Below, in pieces: positions 8,023 through 18,371 of a stretch of 64,000 nucleotides of DNA. The stretch is taken from contig NZ_BRZC01000002.1 in the NCBI RefSeq assembly GCF_030268005.1, positions 62,001-126,000 on the forward strand, read 5' to 3'. Below the pieces are notes generated by a model. It was not told the origin of the DNA, searched no databases, and saw only the letters and a list, made by a program, of their open reading frames with translations. Each line of letters begins with the position of its first letter. The stretch's first letter is position 1. The stretch is from Microbacterium arabinogalactanolyticum (lineage in GTDB: Bacteria > Actinomycetota > Actinomycetes > Actinomycetales > Microbacteriaceae). The translations under genes were made by a program, and so were the position numbers.

Positions 8023-11000
8023 ATGTTCCAGAAGATCCTGGTGGCCAATCGTGGTGAGATCGCGATCCGCGCATTCCGCGCGGCGTACGAGGTGGGGGCT
8101 CGGACCGTCGCCGTGTTCCCCTATGAGGACCGGGGCTCGCTGCACCGGCTGAAGGCGGACGAGGCGTACGAGATCGGCGAGCGCGGGCACCCCGTCCAGG
8201 CCTACCTAGACGTGGACGGCATCATCGCCGTGGCGCTCGACGCCGGGGCCGACGCGATCTACCCGGGCTACGGATTCCTCTCCGAGAACCCCGAACTGGC
8301 CGAGAAGGCCGCAGCCGCGGGCATCACCTTCATCGGTCCGCCCGCGCAGGTGCTCGAGATGGCCGGCAACAAGGTGGAGGCCAAGCGGCACGCGGTGGAG
8401 GCCGGCGTCCCCGTGCTGCGCTCGACCGAGGCATCCGACGACGTCGAGGCGCTGGTCGCGCAGTCCGATGAGATCGGGTTCCCGCTGTTCGCGAAGGCCG
8501 TCGCCGGAGGTGGCGGCCGCGGAATGCGCCGTGTGGAGACCAAGGGCGAGCTCGCGCCGGCGCTGGCCGAGGCCATGCGCGAGGCGGGGGCCGCGTTCGG
8601 CGATTCGCGGATGTTCCTGGAGCAGGCAGTGCTGCGCCCCCGGCACATCGAGGTGCAGATCCTGGCCGACGGTCAGGGGAACACCGTTCACCTGTTCGAG
8701 CGGGACTGCTCGGTGCAGCGCCGCCACCAGAAGGTGATCGAGATCGCCCCCGCTCCGAACCTCGACGAGAGGACCCGCAGCGACCTGCATCGTCACGCGA
8801 TCGCGTTCGCGCGGTCGATCGGCTACCAGAACGCGGGAACGGTCGAGTTCCTGCTCGAGACGGCCGGACCCCGCACGGGGGAGGTCGTCTTCATCGAGAT
8901 GAACCCGCGCATCCAGGTCGAGCACACGGTGACCGAGGAGGTCACCGACGTCGACCTCGTCCGCGCGCAGATGCAGATCGCGAACGGCGCGACCCTCGCC
9001 GATCTCGACCTCGAGCAGGACGACATCCAGCTGCGCGGCGCCGCGCTGCAGTGCCGCATCACCACCGAGGACCCGACGCAGGGCTTCCGGCCGGACACGG
9101 GGAAGATCACCACCTACCGCTCGCCGGGCGGCGCCGGCATCCGCCTCGACGGCGGGACCACGGCGGCGGGCTCCCAGATCAGCCCCTACTTCGACTCGAT
9201 GCTCTCCAAGCTGACCTGTCGCGGACGCTCCTTCAACAGCGCGGTCTCCCGCGCACGACGCGCCCTGGCCGAGTTCCGCATCCGCGGCGTCTCGACGAAC
9301 ATCCCCTTCCTGCAGGCCGTGCTGGACGACCCCTCCTTCGCGGCGGGCGACCTGTCGACCTCGTTCATCGACGAGCGTCCCGAACTGCTGCGCGGGCGCG
9401 TCTCCAAGGACCGCGGATCGAAGATCCTGCGCTGGCTCGTCGACGTCACGGTGAACAAGCCCAACGGCGAGAACCCGCTGGCCCTGCCGCCCGCGCACAA
9501 GCTCCCCGCACTCGACCTCGGCGTCGAGCCGCCCGCGGGCTCGCGCCAGCAGCTGCAGAAGCTGGGGCCGGCCGGCTTCGCGGCGGCGCTGCGCGAGCAG
9601 AAGGCACTCGCCGTCACCGAGACGACGTTCCGCGATGCGCACCAGTCCCTGCTGGCCACGCGCGTGCGCACCAGCGATCTCGTCGCCGTCGCGCCGTACG
9701 TCGCGCGCATGACCCCGCAGCTGCTCTCGGTGGAGGCCTGGGGCGGCGCGACCTACGACGTCGCGCTGCGCTTCCTCGGCGAGGACCCGTGGGAGCGGCT
9801 GGCGGCGCTGCGCACGGCACTGCCGAACATCAACATCCAGATGCTGCTGCGCGGACGCAACACCGTCGGGTACACGCCGTACCCCACCGAGGTGACCGAC
9901 GCGTTCGTGCGCGAGGCCGCCGCGACAGGCGTGGACATCTTCCGCATCTTCGACGCGCTCAACGACGTGTCCCAGATGCGCCCCGCGATCGATGCGGTGC
10001 TGGGCACCGGCACCGCCGTCGCGGAGGCGGCGCTCTGCTACACGGGTGACCTGCTCAACCCCGCCGAGGACCTGTACACGCTGGACTACTACCTGCGACT
10101 CGCCGAGCAGATCGTGGACGCGGGCGCGCACGTGATCGGCATCAAGGACATGGCCGGTCTGCTGCGTCCTGCGGCGGCGGCGAAGCTCGTCACGGCGCTG
10201 CGCGAGCGGTTCGACCAGCCCGTGCACGTGCACACGCACGACACCGCCGGCGGCCAGCTGGCGACCCTGCTCGCCGCGAGCGGAGCCGGAGCGGATGCCG
10301 TGGACGTGGCATCCGCGCCGATGTCGGGCACCACCAGCCAGCCGTCGCTGTCGGCGCTGATCGCGGCACTCGCGCACACCGAGCGCGACACCGGCATCGA
10401 CCTGCAGTCGGCATCGGACCTGGAGCCGTACTGGGAGGCGATGCGCCACCTGTACCGCCCGTTCGAGTCGGGCCTGCCGAGCCCCACCGGGCGCGTGTAC
10501 CACCACGAGATCCCCGGCGGGCAGCTGTCGAACCTGCGTCAGCAGGCGATCGCCCTGGGACTGGCCGACGACTTCGAGCTCATCGAGGACATGTACGCCG
10601 CGGCGAACGACATCCTCGGCCGGGTGCCGAAGGTGACGCCGTCCTCCAAGGTGGTCGGGGACCTGGCGCTGCACCTCGCAGCGGTCAAGGCGGACCCCGC
10701 CGACTTCGCCGCGAACCCGGAGCGCTACGACATCCCGGATTCCGTCGTCGGCTTCATGGCCGGTGAGCTGGGCGACCTGCCCGGCGGATGGCCGGAGCCG
10801 TTCCGCAGCAAGGTGCTCGCCGGTCGCGCCGCCAAGGCCGGGATCACGCCCATCACGGACGCCCAGCAGGCGGCTCTCGACGGCACGTCCGCGGAGCGCC
10901 GCGGAATGCTCAACGAGCTGCTGTTCCCCGCGCCCACCAAGATCTTCCGGCAGAACCGAGAGGAGTTCGGCGACCTGTCCGTGCTGGACACCTCCGACTA

Positions 11001-11430
11001 CCTCTACGGACTCGTCCCCGGCGTCGAGCACGCCGTCGAGATCGAACGAGGCGTGCGACTGTACGTCGGGCTCGAGGCGATCGGCGAGGCGGATCCCAAG
11101 GGCGTGCGCACCGTCATGACGACGCTGAACGGTCAGCTGCGGCCGGTGTCCGTACGCGACCGCTCGATCGTCGTCGACGCCCACGAGACCGAGAAGGCGG
11201 ACACCTCCAAGCCGGGTCAGATCGCCGCGCCGTTCTCCGGCGCGGTCACGCTGAAGGTCGAGGAGGGCGCTGTCGTCAAGGCCGGTGATGCGGTCGCGTC
11301 GATCGAGGCGATGAAGATGGAGGCGGCCATCACGACGTCGGTCGACGGTGTGGTGGAGCGGCTCGCGATCGATCAGACCCAGCAGGTCGACGCCGGCGAT
11401 CTTTTGGTCGTGGTCCGCCCGGCGCACTAA
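8023..11430 (+). CDS. pyc: Pyruvate carboxylase
   Basis: This 1135-aa single-chain biotin enzyme carboxylates pyruvate to oxaloacetate, the main anaplerotic step. Domains in order are: biotin carboxylase from residue 1 to about 450 (KILVANRGEIAIR, the ATP-grasp glycine loop AGGGGRGMR, and EMNPRIQVEHTVTEE); carboxyltransferase from about 520 to 800 (TETTFRDAHQSLLATR, IFDALND, HVHTHDTAGGQL); the PYC/OADA segment to about 1030; and a C-terminal biotinyl domain with EAMKME, biotinylated at about Lys1098. The length matches the family. The ATG at 8023 is preferred with GAAGAGG before it; a GTG 6 nt upstream is in frame. It is flanked by ParA/MinD-type genes but is transcriptionally separate from the orphan ParA. 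Confidence 0.96.
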   Translation: MFQKILVANRGEIAIRAFRAAYEVGARTVAVFPYEDRGSLHRLKADEAYEIGERGHPVQAYLDVDGIIAVALDAGADAIYPGYGFLSENPELAEKAAAAGITFIGPPAQVLEMAGNKVEAKRHAVEAGVPVLRSTEASDDVEALVAQSDEIGFPLFAKAVAGGGGRGMRRVETKGELAPALAEAMREAGAAFGDSRMFLEQAVLRPRHIEVQILADGQGNTVHLFERDCSVQRRHQKVIEIAPAPNLDERTRSDLHRHAIAFARSIGYQNAGTVEFLLETAGPRTGEVVFIEMNPRIQVEHTVTEEVTDVDLVRAQMQIANGATLADLDLEQDDIQLRGAALQCRITTEDPTQGFRPDTGKITTYRSPGGAGIRLDGGTTAAGSQISPYFDSMLSKLTCRGRSFNSAVSRARRALAEFRIRGVSTNIPFLQAVLDDPSFAAGDLSTSFIDERPELLRGRVSKDRGSKILRWLVDVTVNKPNGENPLALPPAHKLPALDLGVEPPAGSRQQLQKLGPAGFAAALREQKALAVTETTFRDAHQSLLATRVRTSDLVAVAPYVARMTPQLLSVEAWGGATYDVALRFLGEDPWERLAALRTALPNINIQMLLRGRNTVGYTPYPTEVTDAFVREAAATGVDIFRIFDALNDVSQMRPAIDAVLGTGTAVAEAALCYTGDLLNPAEDLYTLDYYLRLAEQIVDAGAHVIGIKDMAGLLRPAAAAKLVTALRERFDQPVHVHTHDTAGGQLATLLAASGAGADAVDVASAPMSGTTSQPSLSALIAALAHTERDTGIDLQSASDLEPYWEAMRHLYRPFESGLPSPTGRVYHHEIPGGQLSNLRQQAIALGLADDFELIEDMYAAANDILGRVPKVTPSSKVVGDLALHLAAVKADPADFAANPERYDIPDSVVGFMAGELGDLPGGWPEPFRSKVLAGRAAKAGITPITDAQQAALDGTSAERRGMLNELLFPAPTKIFRQNREEFGDLSVLDTSDYLYGLVPGVEHAVEIERGVRLYVGLEAIGEADPKGVRTVMTTLNGQLRPVSVRDRSIVVDAHETEKADTSKPGQIAAPFSGAVTLKVEEGAVVKAGDAVASIEAMKMEAAITTSVDGVVERLAIDQTQQVDAGDLLVVVRPAH

Positions 11431-11475
11431 TCTTGGGCGGGCGCTAAGTCTGCGCCGGAGCTTGGAGCTGGAACC

Positions 11476-13689
11476 GTGACGTCGAAGAACAACGTGGAGC
11501 CCGAAGGGGACGATTCGCTGGGCGTGCTCGACGACACCACGTCGTCGGACACGATCGCGATCGGCCTGCACGAGGGCACCGCGCAGGTCAGCGTGGCGCT
11601 TCCGACCGGCGGTGAGGACGATGATCTCGTCGACGACGAGGTGATCGGTGGCGAGGTCGTGTCCGACCTCATCATCGACACCTCGGCCGTCGCCGACGCC
11701 GATGTGCTCGCCCGCATCAGCCAGGACGCACCCGACATCGTCATCGAGCTGCCCGCCGAGGAGCTGCCGGCCGAGGCTGAGACAGTCGAAGCGGCCCCCG
11801 TCGATCCGGAGACGGTGACCGAGGTCGTGGTGGAGGCGGAGGAGCCCGGCATCGAGGGGGCTGACGTCGCCGAGGATGCCGATGACATCGTCGACGCGGA
11901 CGTCGTGCCCGAGATCGGCGGCGCGGACGCCGAGGTCGTCACGGATGGCGATGACGAGATCGTCGCGGATGCCGGTGAGGCCGCCGAGGCTGATGCCGGC
12001 GGCGACACCGTGACCGAGGCGGAGGCAGCCGCGGGGGAGACCGCCGCACCCCCTGCGCCCAAGCCGGGCATCCGGCCGGAGCCCGTGCTTCTCCCGCCCG
12101 TGACCGCCGTGCGCGGCCGGAAGGCCGAGCGCAAGCCCGCCAAGGCTAAGAAGAAGGCCGTGCAGCCGAAGAGCGAGCCGTCCATCGATGAGGCGGCGCC
12201 GGCCGCAGCGGAGGCCGCACCCGCCGCCGAGAGCGTCACCGTCGCGAGACCCGAGCAGGTCGCGAAGCCAGTGACGGCGGCGAAGTCGGAGGCGACGGCG
12301 AAGCCCGAGCTGGATGCGGAGGCCGACCAGCCCGTGCCGGCCGCGAAGACCGGGCCGCAGGCCGATGAGAAGGGCTCGGGACCCGCCGAGACCGCAGCGG
12401 CCACCGCAGCCGTCGATGAGTCCGCGCTGAGCCCGGGGCAGAGCGCGGAGGCTGATGCCTCGGAGCTCGCCACCCTGGAATCGGCCGTCGCAGCGGCCAA
12501 GGCAGAACTGCGTGAGGCGATGTCGCCCACGCGCCCCCTGACGCAGACCGAGACCCGTCCGGCGGCAGCCGAGACGACTGAGGAGAACCGCCCCGTGGCG
12601 ACCGACGACGCGAAGCCCGCAGCATCCGCAGCATCCGAGATCGCCCGGGCGCACTCCGTGCCGCCCCGTCCAGCCTCGGTGCCGGCCCGGCCTGCGGCCG
12701 AGGTCGCCCTCGCCTCCAAGCGACTGGACGACCTGGGCGACGCCGGCCGGGAGAGCGCCGACCTGCTCACGGCCGACCGCCTGCTCGACCCCTCCCGGAT
12801 CACCAAGCCGGAGCCGGAGGGCACGTGGAGCCACCTGCTGTACGCCGTGTCCGGCGGTCGCATCAACGTCGGCGACAGCCGCAAGGCGCGCGAGCGCAAG
12901 CTGCTCAGCGCGCGGATCGCCGCACCGATGTCCGGCACCGCGCGTTTCGTGCCGGTGCTGTCGCGCAAGGGCGGGGTCGGCAAGACCACCGTCACCGCAC
13001 TGCTCGGCATGGCGCTGGCGGATGCCCGTGACGACCGCGTCATCGCCGTGGACGCCAACCCCGACCGCGGCACGCTCGCCGAGCGCGTGGTGGGCGGCCA
13101 CACGAAGTCAGTGCGCGACCTCGTGCGCGCGCAGCACGACATCCGCGGCTTCCACGACATCTCCGCGCTGGTCGCACGCGACCACACCCGGCTGGACGTG
13201 CTCGCCTCCGACGCCGATCCGCGCGTCTCGGAGGCCTTCGGCGATGCGGACTACCGTGACGTCGCGGCGGTGGCGGCACAGTACTACTCGCTGGTCCTGA
13301 CCGACTCGGGCACCGGCATCGTGCACTCGGTGATGGGCGCCACGCTCGACCTGGCCGACCAGATCGTCGTCGTCTCCGGGCTCAGCGTCGATGAGGCCCG
13401 ACTGGCATCGGAGACGCTGACCTGGCTGGAGACGAACGGCCACGCGCAGCTCGCGCGGGAGGCCATCGTGGTGCTGAACCAGTCCACACCCGGCACCCCG
13501 CTCGTGCGCCTGAGCGAGCTGGAGGCGCACTTCGCCACGCGCGCGAAGCATGTTCTGCGCATCCCGTACGACCCTCAGATCGCGGGCGGCGGCGCCATCG
13601 ACTTCGCCAGCCTGCAGCCCGAGACCCGGCGTGCGGCTCGCGAGATCGCGGCCACGCTCGTCGAGGGCCTGCGGGTGAAGGCCGCCTGA
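11476..13689 (+). CDS. MinD-like ATPase with long acidic N-terminus
   Basis: This 737-aa protein has two parts. Residues 1 to about 400 are low-complexity, rich in Glu, Asp, Ala, Val and Pro, and look disordered. Residues from about 410 hold a linker ([17 protein letters not shown]) and then a MinD/ParA-type ATPase with deviant Walker [14 protein letters not shown] at about 495-507 and [17 protein letters not shown]. This domain order and the SGGRINVG linker resemble the MinD-like proteins that accompany actinobacterial type VII secretion systems (EspI-type). No ESX gene lies in the window, so that link is only by family. The start is GTG. The stop overlaps the deformylase start by one base. 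Confidence 0.82.
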   Translation: MTSKNNVEPEGDDSLGVLDDTTSSDTIAIGLHEGTAQVSVALPTGGEDDDLVDDEVIGGEVVSDLIIDTSAVADADVLARISQDAPDIVIELPAEELPAEAETVEAAPVDPETVTEVVVEAEEPGIEGADVAEDADDIVDADVVPEIGGADAEVVTDGDDEIVADAGEAAEADAGGDTVTEAEAAAGETAAPPAPKPGIRPEPVLLPPVTAVRGRKAERKPAKAKKKAVQPKSEPSIDEAAPAAAEAAPAAESVTVARPEQVAKPVTAAKSEATAKPELDAEADQPVPAAKTGPQADEKGSGPAETAAATAAVDESALSPGQSAEADASELATLESAVAAAKAELREAMSPTRPLTQTETRPAAAETTEENRPVATDDAKPAASAASEIARAHSVPPRPASVPARPAAEVALASKRLDDLGDAGRESADLLTADRLLDPSRITKPEPEGTWSHLLYAVSGGRINVGDSRKARERKLLSARIAAPMSGTARFVPVLSRKGGVGKTTVTALLGMALADARDDRVIAVDANPDRGTLAERVVGGHTKSVRDLVRAQHDIRGFHDISALVARDHTRLDVLASDADPRVSEAFGDADYRDVAAVAAQYYSLVLTDSGTGIVHSVMGATLDLADQIVVVSGLSVDEARLASETLTWLETNGHAQLAREAIVVLNQSTPGTPLVRLSELEAHFATRAKHVLRIPYDPQIAGGGAIDFASLQPETRRAAREIAATLVEGLRVKAA

Positions 13690-14180
13690 TGGCCGTCCGT
13701 GAGATCCGCCTGTACGGCGACCCCGTGCTGCGCCAGGTGTGCGCCCCGATCGAGCAGATCGACGACGGCGTGCGCGCCCTGATCGCCGACCTCGTCGACA
13801 CCGTCGAGCTGCCCGGGCGCGCAGGCGTCGCGGCGAACCAGATCGGTGTCGCGCTGCGCGCGTTCAGCTACAACATCGACGGCGACATCGGCTACGTCAT
13901 CAATCCCGTGCTGGTCGAGGTGCGCGGCGAGGCGGTCGAGATCGGCGAGGGATGCCTGTCGGTGCCCGGCCTGTGGCACGACACGCCCCGTCACCCGTGG
14001 GCGCGGGTCGAGGGCATTGACCTCGACGGCAATCCGGTCGTGCTGGAAGGGGAGGGGCTGCTCGCCCAGGCCCTGCAGCACGAGACCGACCACCTGGACG
14101 GCATGGTGTACCTGGGCAGGCTCCAGGGGGAGACCAGGAAGACCGCCATGCGGCAGGTGCGCGAGAGCGACTGGTTCTAG
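13689..14180 (+). CDS. def: Peptide deformylase
   Basis: This 163-aa metalloenzyme removes the formyl group from nascent N-termini. All three motifs are present: GVAANQIG (motif 1, near residue 46), EGCLSVPG (motif 2, with the metal-binding Cys) and QHETDHLDG (motif 3, with two metal-binding His and the catalytic Glu). Motif 1 is preceded by GRA rather than the common GIGL form. The ATG shares one base with the stop of the MinD-like gene, so the two are translated together. A 19-bp stem terminator follows. Confidence 0.95.
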   Translation: MAVREIRLYGDPVLRQVCAPIEQIDDGVRALIADLVDTVELPGRAGVAANQIGVALRAFSYNIDGDIGYVINPVLVEVRGEAVEIGEGCLSVPGLWHDTPRHPWARVEGIDLDGNPVVLEGEGLLAQALQHETDHLDGMVYLGRLQGETRKTAMRQVRESDWF

Positions 14181-14217
14181 CGCACCGAGGCCCAGAACCC
14201 GGGGCCCAGGACACGAA

Positions 14218-14258
14218 CGAAGAGGAGGCCCTCCGCTGAGCGGAGGGCCTCCTCTTCG
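14218..14258. terminator. Bidirectional terminator between def and the acyl-CoA ligase
   Basis: A perfect 19-bp stem (arm begins CGAAGAGGAGGCCC) with a TGA loop lies between convergent genes. The purine/pyrimidine arms make it effective in both directions. Confidence 0.85.
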
Positions 14259-14271
14259 TGTCTGGCCCGGG

Positions 14272-16098
14272 TCAGCCCAGGGGTGTCGTGGTGGTGTGCA
14301 CCGGCGCCTCGTAGATCTCGGCGATCTGGTCGGCGAAGTCCGCGAGGATCACGTTGCGCTTGATGGACATCTTCGGCGTCAGGTGACCGCTCGCCTCGGT
14401 CCACTCCACGGGCAGGATCGTGAACTTGCGGATCGATTCCGCGCGCGAGACCGACTTGTTCGCGTGGTCGATCGCGCGCTGCACCTCGGCGTGCACGGCC
14501 GGGTTCTTCGCAGCATCCGCCAGGGACATGTCCGCGGGGAGACCGTTGTTGGCCAGCCAGGTCGGCAGCATCTCGGTGTCCAACGTCACCAGCGCCGCGA
14601 TGAACGGCTTCTGGTCTCCGACCACGACGACCTGCCCGACGATCGGGTTCGCGCGGATCGGGTCCTCGAGCACGGCCGGGGCGACGTTCTTGCCTCCGGC
14701 GGTCACGATGATCTCCTTCTTGCGGCCCGTGATCGTCAGGAACCCCTCCGAGTCGAAGGAGCCCAGGTCACCGGTGCGGAACCAGCCGTCGTGGAACGCC
14801 GCGGCGGTCGCCTCGGGGTTGTTCCAGTACTCCTTGAACACGCAGATGCCGCGGACCTCGATCTCGCCGTCGTCGGCGAGACGGATGCCGACGCCGGGAA
14901 GGACCGGACCGACCGTGCCGATCTTGAAGCCGTCCTCGCGGTTCACGGTCGCAGGGGCGGTCGTCTCGGTGAGGCCGTAGCCCTCGAGGATGACCACGCC
15001 GAGGCTGCGGAAGAAGTGCCCGAGGCGGTCGCCCAGCGGAGCGGAGCCGGAGACGGCGTAGACGACGTTGCCGCCCATGGCCTGGCGCAGCTTGGAGTAC
15101 ACCAGCTTGTCGAACAGGGCGAACTTCAGCTTCAGGCCGAGCGGCACCTTCTCGCCGCGCTCCTGCAGGGCGGAGTGCTCGATCGCGGTGGCGGCGGCCG
15201 CGCGGAAGATCTTGCCCTTGCCGCCGGCCTCGGCCTTCTGCTCGGCCGAGTTGTAGACCTTCTCGAACACGCGGGGGACCGCGAGCAGCAGCGACGGCTT
15301 GAAGGAGCCGAGCGAGGCGAGCAGCTGCTTCGTGTCGGGCTGATGACCGACGCGCACGCCCGCGTGGATGTAGAGCATCGACATGAATCGCGCGAACACG
15401 TGCGCGAGCGTGATGAACAGCAGGGTGGAGGCGCCGGGGGTGTACACGACGTGCTTGAGCGACTCGGCGGCGTTCCGCGAGAGCTCGACGAAGTTGCTGT
15501 GCGTGAGAACGCAGCCCTTCGGACGCCCGGTCGAACCGGAGGTGTAGATCAGGGTCGCGATGTCGGAGCCGACCGCCAGGTTGCGGCGGCGCTCGATCTC
15601 GGCATCCTCGATCTCGGCGCCCTTCGCGGTGAGGGCGTCGATCGCCCCCAGGTGCAGCTGCCACACCTCGCGCACCAGGGGCAGGTCGCCGCGCACCTCG
15701 TCCACGCGGGCGAAGTGCTCGGGGGACTCGACGATCAGCGCGATCGCCCCGGAGTCCTCCATGATCCACTGGATCTGTGCGGGGGAGCTGGTCTCGTAGA
15801 CCGGGACCATGACGGCGCCCGCGTAGAACAGGGCGAAGTCGACGAGGGTCCACTCGTAGGTGGTCTGCGCGATGAAGCCGACCTTCTCGCCGGGCTGGAT
15901 GCCTGCGGCCACGAACCCCTTGGCGAGGGCGATCACCGCCGTCTCGAAGTCCTTGGCCGAGATGTCGCGCCAGCCGGCGCCGTCAGGAACGGAGAAGATG
16001 GCCAGATCCGGCGTCTCCTTGGCGCGGATCGCGAGCAGATCGGACGCGTTCGCCTCGGGATCGGCGGGAACGATGGCGGGGGCTTCGAACTGGGTCAC
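14272..16098 (-). CDS. Long-chain acyl-CoA synthetase (AMP-forming)
   Basis: This 608-aa ANL-superfamily adenylate-forming enzyme activates fatty acids to acyl-CoA through acyl-AMP. The phosphate-binding loop is LIYTSGSTGRPKG, the second motif is EGYGLTETTAP, the hinge aspartate is in FRTGDLGSFD, and the C-terminal lysine region includes GRKKEIIVTAGGKNV. It resembles the FadD15 type of actinobacterial long-chain ligases. The start is GTG with AAGGAG 6 nt upstream; a TAGACT -10 lies about 40 nt before the start on the minus strand. The divergent neighbour is a PlsC-type acyltransferase, which would use the acyl-CoA products in phospholipid synthesis. Confidence 0.92.
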   Translation of the reverse strand: MTQFEAPAIVPADPEANASDLLAIRAKETPDLAIFSVPDGAGWRDISAKDFETAVIALAKGFVAAGIQPGEKVGFIAQTTYEWTLVDFALFYAGAVMVPVYETSSPAQIQWIMEDSGAIALIVESPEHFARVDEVRGDLPLVREVWQLHLGAIDALTAKGAEIEDAEIERRRNLAVGSDIATLIYTSGSTGRPKGCVLTHSNFVELSRNAAESLKHVVYTPGASTLLFITLAHVFARFMSMLYIHAGVRVGHQPDTKQLLASLGSFKPSLLLAVPRVFEKVYNSAEQKAEAGGKGKIFRAAAATAIEHSALQERGEKVPLGLKLKFALFDKLVYSKLRQAMGGNVVYAVSGSAPLGDRLGHFFRSLGVVILEGYGLTETTAPATVNREDGFKIGTVGPVLPGVGIRLADDGEIEVRGICVFKEYWNNPEATAAAFHDGWFRTGDLGSFDSEGFLTITGRKKEIIVTAGGKNVAPAVLEDPIRANPIVGQVVVVGDQKPFIAALVTLDTEMLPTWLANNGLPADMSLADAAKNPAVHAEVQRAIDHANKSVSRAESIRKFTILPVEWTEASGHLTPKMSIKRNVILADFADQIAEIYEAPVHTTTTPLG

Positions 16099-16201
16099 GG
16101 CAGCTCCTTCGGTACCGGATTGACGGGTGACACCCCGAGTCTAGGTCATGGCATCCAGTCGCAGAAAACCTGAAACTCGGTCGCGAGGGCGGCGGCGAGG
16201 C

Positions 16202-16207
16202 TAGACT
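16202..16207 (+). promoter_or_regulatory. -10 hexamer TAGACT, plsC-type gene
   Basis: TAGACT lies 8 nt before the ATG at 16216; no Shine-Dalgarno is visible between them. Confidence 0.45.
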
Positions 16208-16215
16208 TCTGCACG

Positions 16216-16911
16216 ATGTTCTACTGGCTGATGAAGTACGTCGCGATCGGGCCGCTGGTCAAGGCGATCTTCCGACCCTGGATCGTGGGGCGCGACAACG
16301 TCCCCGCGTCGGGTGCTGCCATCCTCGCGAGCAACCACCTCTCGTTCGCCGACTCGATCTTCCTGCCGCTGCTGCTGGACCGGCCGATGTCCTTCCTGGC
16401 CAAGAGCGACTACTTCACCGGCCGTGGCCTCAAGGGCTGGGCCACCAAGGTGTTCATGAAGGGCACCGGCCAGATCCCCATCGACCGCTCCGGCGGCAAG
16501 GCGTCCGAGGCATCCCTCAACACGGGCCTGCAGATCCTGGGTCGGGGCGACCTGCTCGGCATCTACCCCGAGGGCACCCGCAGCCCCGACGGCAAGCTGT
16601 ACCGCGGTCGCACGGGCCTGGCTCGCATGGCGCTGGAGGCGAAGGTCCCGGTGATCCCCGTCGTCATGGTCGACACCGACGTCATCATGCCGATCGGGCA
16701 GAGCATCCCGAACGTCGGACGCGTGGGCGTGCTGATCGGGGAGCCGCTGGACTTCTCCCGCTATGCGGGCATGGAGAACGACCGCTACATCCTCCGTGCC
16801 GTCACCGACGAGATCATGATCGCGCTGCAGCGCCTGGGCGCGCAGGAGTACGACGACGTGTACGCCTCCACCGTGAAGGACCGGCTGCCGCAGAAGGCCC
16901 GACGCCGCTGA
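16216..16911 (+). CDS. 1-acylglycerol-3-phosphate acyltransferase (PlsC type)
   Basis: This 231-aa acyltransferase carries the catalytic NHLSFAD (His41 and Asp46 of the HX4D motif) and the acceptor-binding YPEGTRSPDG near residue 119. It probably converts lysophosphatidic to phosphatidic acid at the membrane; a related lysophospholipid acceptor cannot be excluded. The N-terminal residues MFYWLMKYVAIGPLVKAIF form an amphipathic or membrane segment. The C-terminus is basic (PQKARRR). A TAGACT -10 ends 8 nt before the ATG. It diverges from the acyl-CoA ligase, with which it probably works. Confidence 0.92.
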   Translation: MFYWLMKYVAIGPLVKAIFRPWIVGRDNVPASGAAILASNHLSFADSIFLPLLLDRPMSFLAKSDYFTGRGLKGWATKVFMKGTGQIPIDRSGGKASEASLNTGLQILGRGDLLGIYPEGTRSPDGKLYRGRTGLARMALEAKVPVIPVVMVDTDVIMPIGQSIPNVGRVGVLIGEPLDFSRYAGMENDRYILRAVTDEIMIALQRLGAQEYDDVYASTVKDRLPQKARRR

Positions 16912-16955
16912 GTCGCGGCCCCGTCACAGCGCGGGGAGCGCCCTCGGGCGGACAC

Positions 16956-16961
16956 TAAGCT
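16956..16961 (+). promoter_or_regulatory. -10 hexamer TAAGCT, aroG
   Basis: TAAGCT is separated from the ATG at 16968 by GGGTGG, which gives a leaderless spacing but could also act as a weak ribosome site on a longer transcript. Confidence 0.45.
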
Positions 16962-16967
16962 GGGTGG

Positions 16968-18305
16968 ATGCTTCCCTCGCACCCTGAACTCGACGCGTGG
17001 CGGTCCCTCCCGATCAAGCAGCAGCCGCAGTGGCCCGACGCCGAGCGGGTGGCGGAGGTCTCCTCCCAGATCGCGACCCTGCCGCCGCTGGTCTTCGCCG
17101 GCGAGGTCGACAACCTCCGCACCAGGCTGGCCAGAGCGGCCTCGGGCAACGCGTTCCTGCTGCAGGGCGGCGACTGCGCCGAGACCTTCGCCGGTGCGAC
17201 GGCCGATCAGATCCGCAACCGCATCAAGACCGTGCTGCAGATGGCCGTCGTGCTCACCTACGGCGCCTCGATGCCGGTGGTGAAGATGGGACGGATGGCC
17301 GGCCAGTTCGCCAAGCCCCGCTCCAGCGACACCGAGACCCGTGGCGACGTCACGCTGCCGGCCTACCGTGGCGACATCGTCAACGGCTACGACTTCACGG
17401 AGAAGTCCCGTCAGCCGGATCCCGGACGCCTGCTGCAGGGCTACCACATGGCCTCGTCCACGCTGAACCTCATCCGGGCGTTCACGCAGGGCGGTTTCGC
17501 CGACCTGCGTGAGGTGCACTCCTGGAACAAGGGCTTCGCGCAGAACCCGGCCAACCAGCGATACGAGCGGATGGCAGCCGAGATCGACCGGGCCATCAAG
17601 TTCATGGAGGCCGCCGGCGCCGACTTCGACGAGCTCAAGCGCGTCGAGTTCTTCACCGGGCACGAGGGCCTGCTGATGGACTACGAGCGCCCCATGACGC
17701 GCATCGACTCCCGCACCGGCACGCCGTACAACACCTCGGCGCACTTCCTGTGGATCGGGGAGCGCACCCGCGACCTCGACGACGCGCACGTCGACTACTT
17801 CTCGCACATCCGCAATCCCATCGGGGTCAAGCTCGGCCCCACCACCTCGCCCGACACCGCCCTCGCGCTCATCGACAAGCTCGACCCGAATCGCGAGCCC
17901 GGTCGTCTCACCTTCATCACCCGGATGGGTGCGGGGAAGATCCGCGACGCTCTGCCGCCCCTGCTGCAGGCCGTGAAGGACTCGGGCGCCACCCCGCTGT
18001 GGGTGACCGACCCCATGCACGGCAACGGCATCACGACGTCGACCGGCTACAAGACCCGCCGCTTCGACGACGTGGTCGACGAGGTGCGCGGCTTCTTCGA
18101 GGCGCACCGCGCCGTGGGCACCTTCCCCGGCGGCATCCACGTCGAGCTCACCGGCGACGACGTCACCGAGTGCCTGGGCGGTTCGGAGCACATCGACGAG
18201 GCGTCCCTCGCAACACGCTACGAGAGCCTGTGCGACCCGCGACTGAACCACATGCAGAGCCTGGAGCTGGCGTTCCTCGTGGCCGAGGAGCTCGAGAAGC
18301 GCTGA
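16968..18305 (+). CDS. aroG: Class II DAHP synthase
   Basis: This 445-aa enzyme condenses phosphoenolpyruvate and erythrose 4-phosphate, the first step of the shikimate pathway. Class II hallmarks are visible: WPDAERV near the N-terminus, FLLQGGDCAETF with the metal-binding Cys, KMGRMAGQFAKPRS, EFFTGHEGLLMDYE, and GIHVELTGDDVTECLGG near the C-terminus. The length is typical. TAAGCT lies 6 nt before the ATG. In Mycobacterium tuberculosis the homologue Rv2178c is close to pknL and Rv2175c, and the same neighbourhood is kept here. Confidence 0.96.
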   Translation: MLPSHPELDAWRSLPIKQQPQWPDAERVAEVSSQIATLPPLVFAGEVDNLRTRLARAASGNAFLLQGGDCAETFAGATADQIRNRIKTVLQMAVVLTYGASMPVVKMGRMAGQFAKPRSSDTETRGDVTLPAYRGDIVNGYDFTEKSRQPDPGRLLQGYHMASSTLNLIRAFTQGGFADLREVHSWNKGFAQNPANQRYERMAAEIDRAIKFMEAAGADFDELKRVEFFTGHEGLLMDYERPMTRIDSRTGTPYNTSAHFLWIGERTRDLDDAHVDYFSHIRNPIGVKLGPTTSPDTALALIDKLDPNREPGRLTFITRMGAGKIRDALPPLLQAVKDSGATPLWVTDPMHGNGITTSTGYKTRRFDDVVDEVRGFFEAHRAVGTFPGGIHVELTGDDVTECLGGSEHIDEASLATRYESLCDPRLNHMQSLELAFLVAEELEKR

Positions 18306-18321
18306 CCTCCGGCGGGTGGCT

Positions 18322-18366
18322 CCGCGGATGCCGATCGTCGCCACGACCGGCGGTCAGCATCCGCGG
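18322..18366. terminator. Convergent terminator aroG / pknL
   Basis: The 10-bp perfect arms CCGCGGATGC and GCATCCGCGG enclose a 25-nt loop between the two convergent stop codons. Confidence 0.55.
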
Positions 18367-18371
18367 GGCGG

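Noticed and set aside
8206..13101. A 1631-codon open frame on the minus strand opposite pyc and the MinD-like gene.
   Set aside because: It is a GC-rich shadow of real plus-strand genes: composition is Arg/Gly/His-rich with no domains, and pyc is unmistakable on the other strand.
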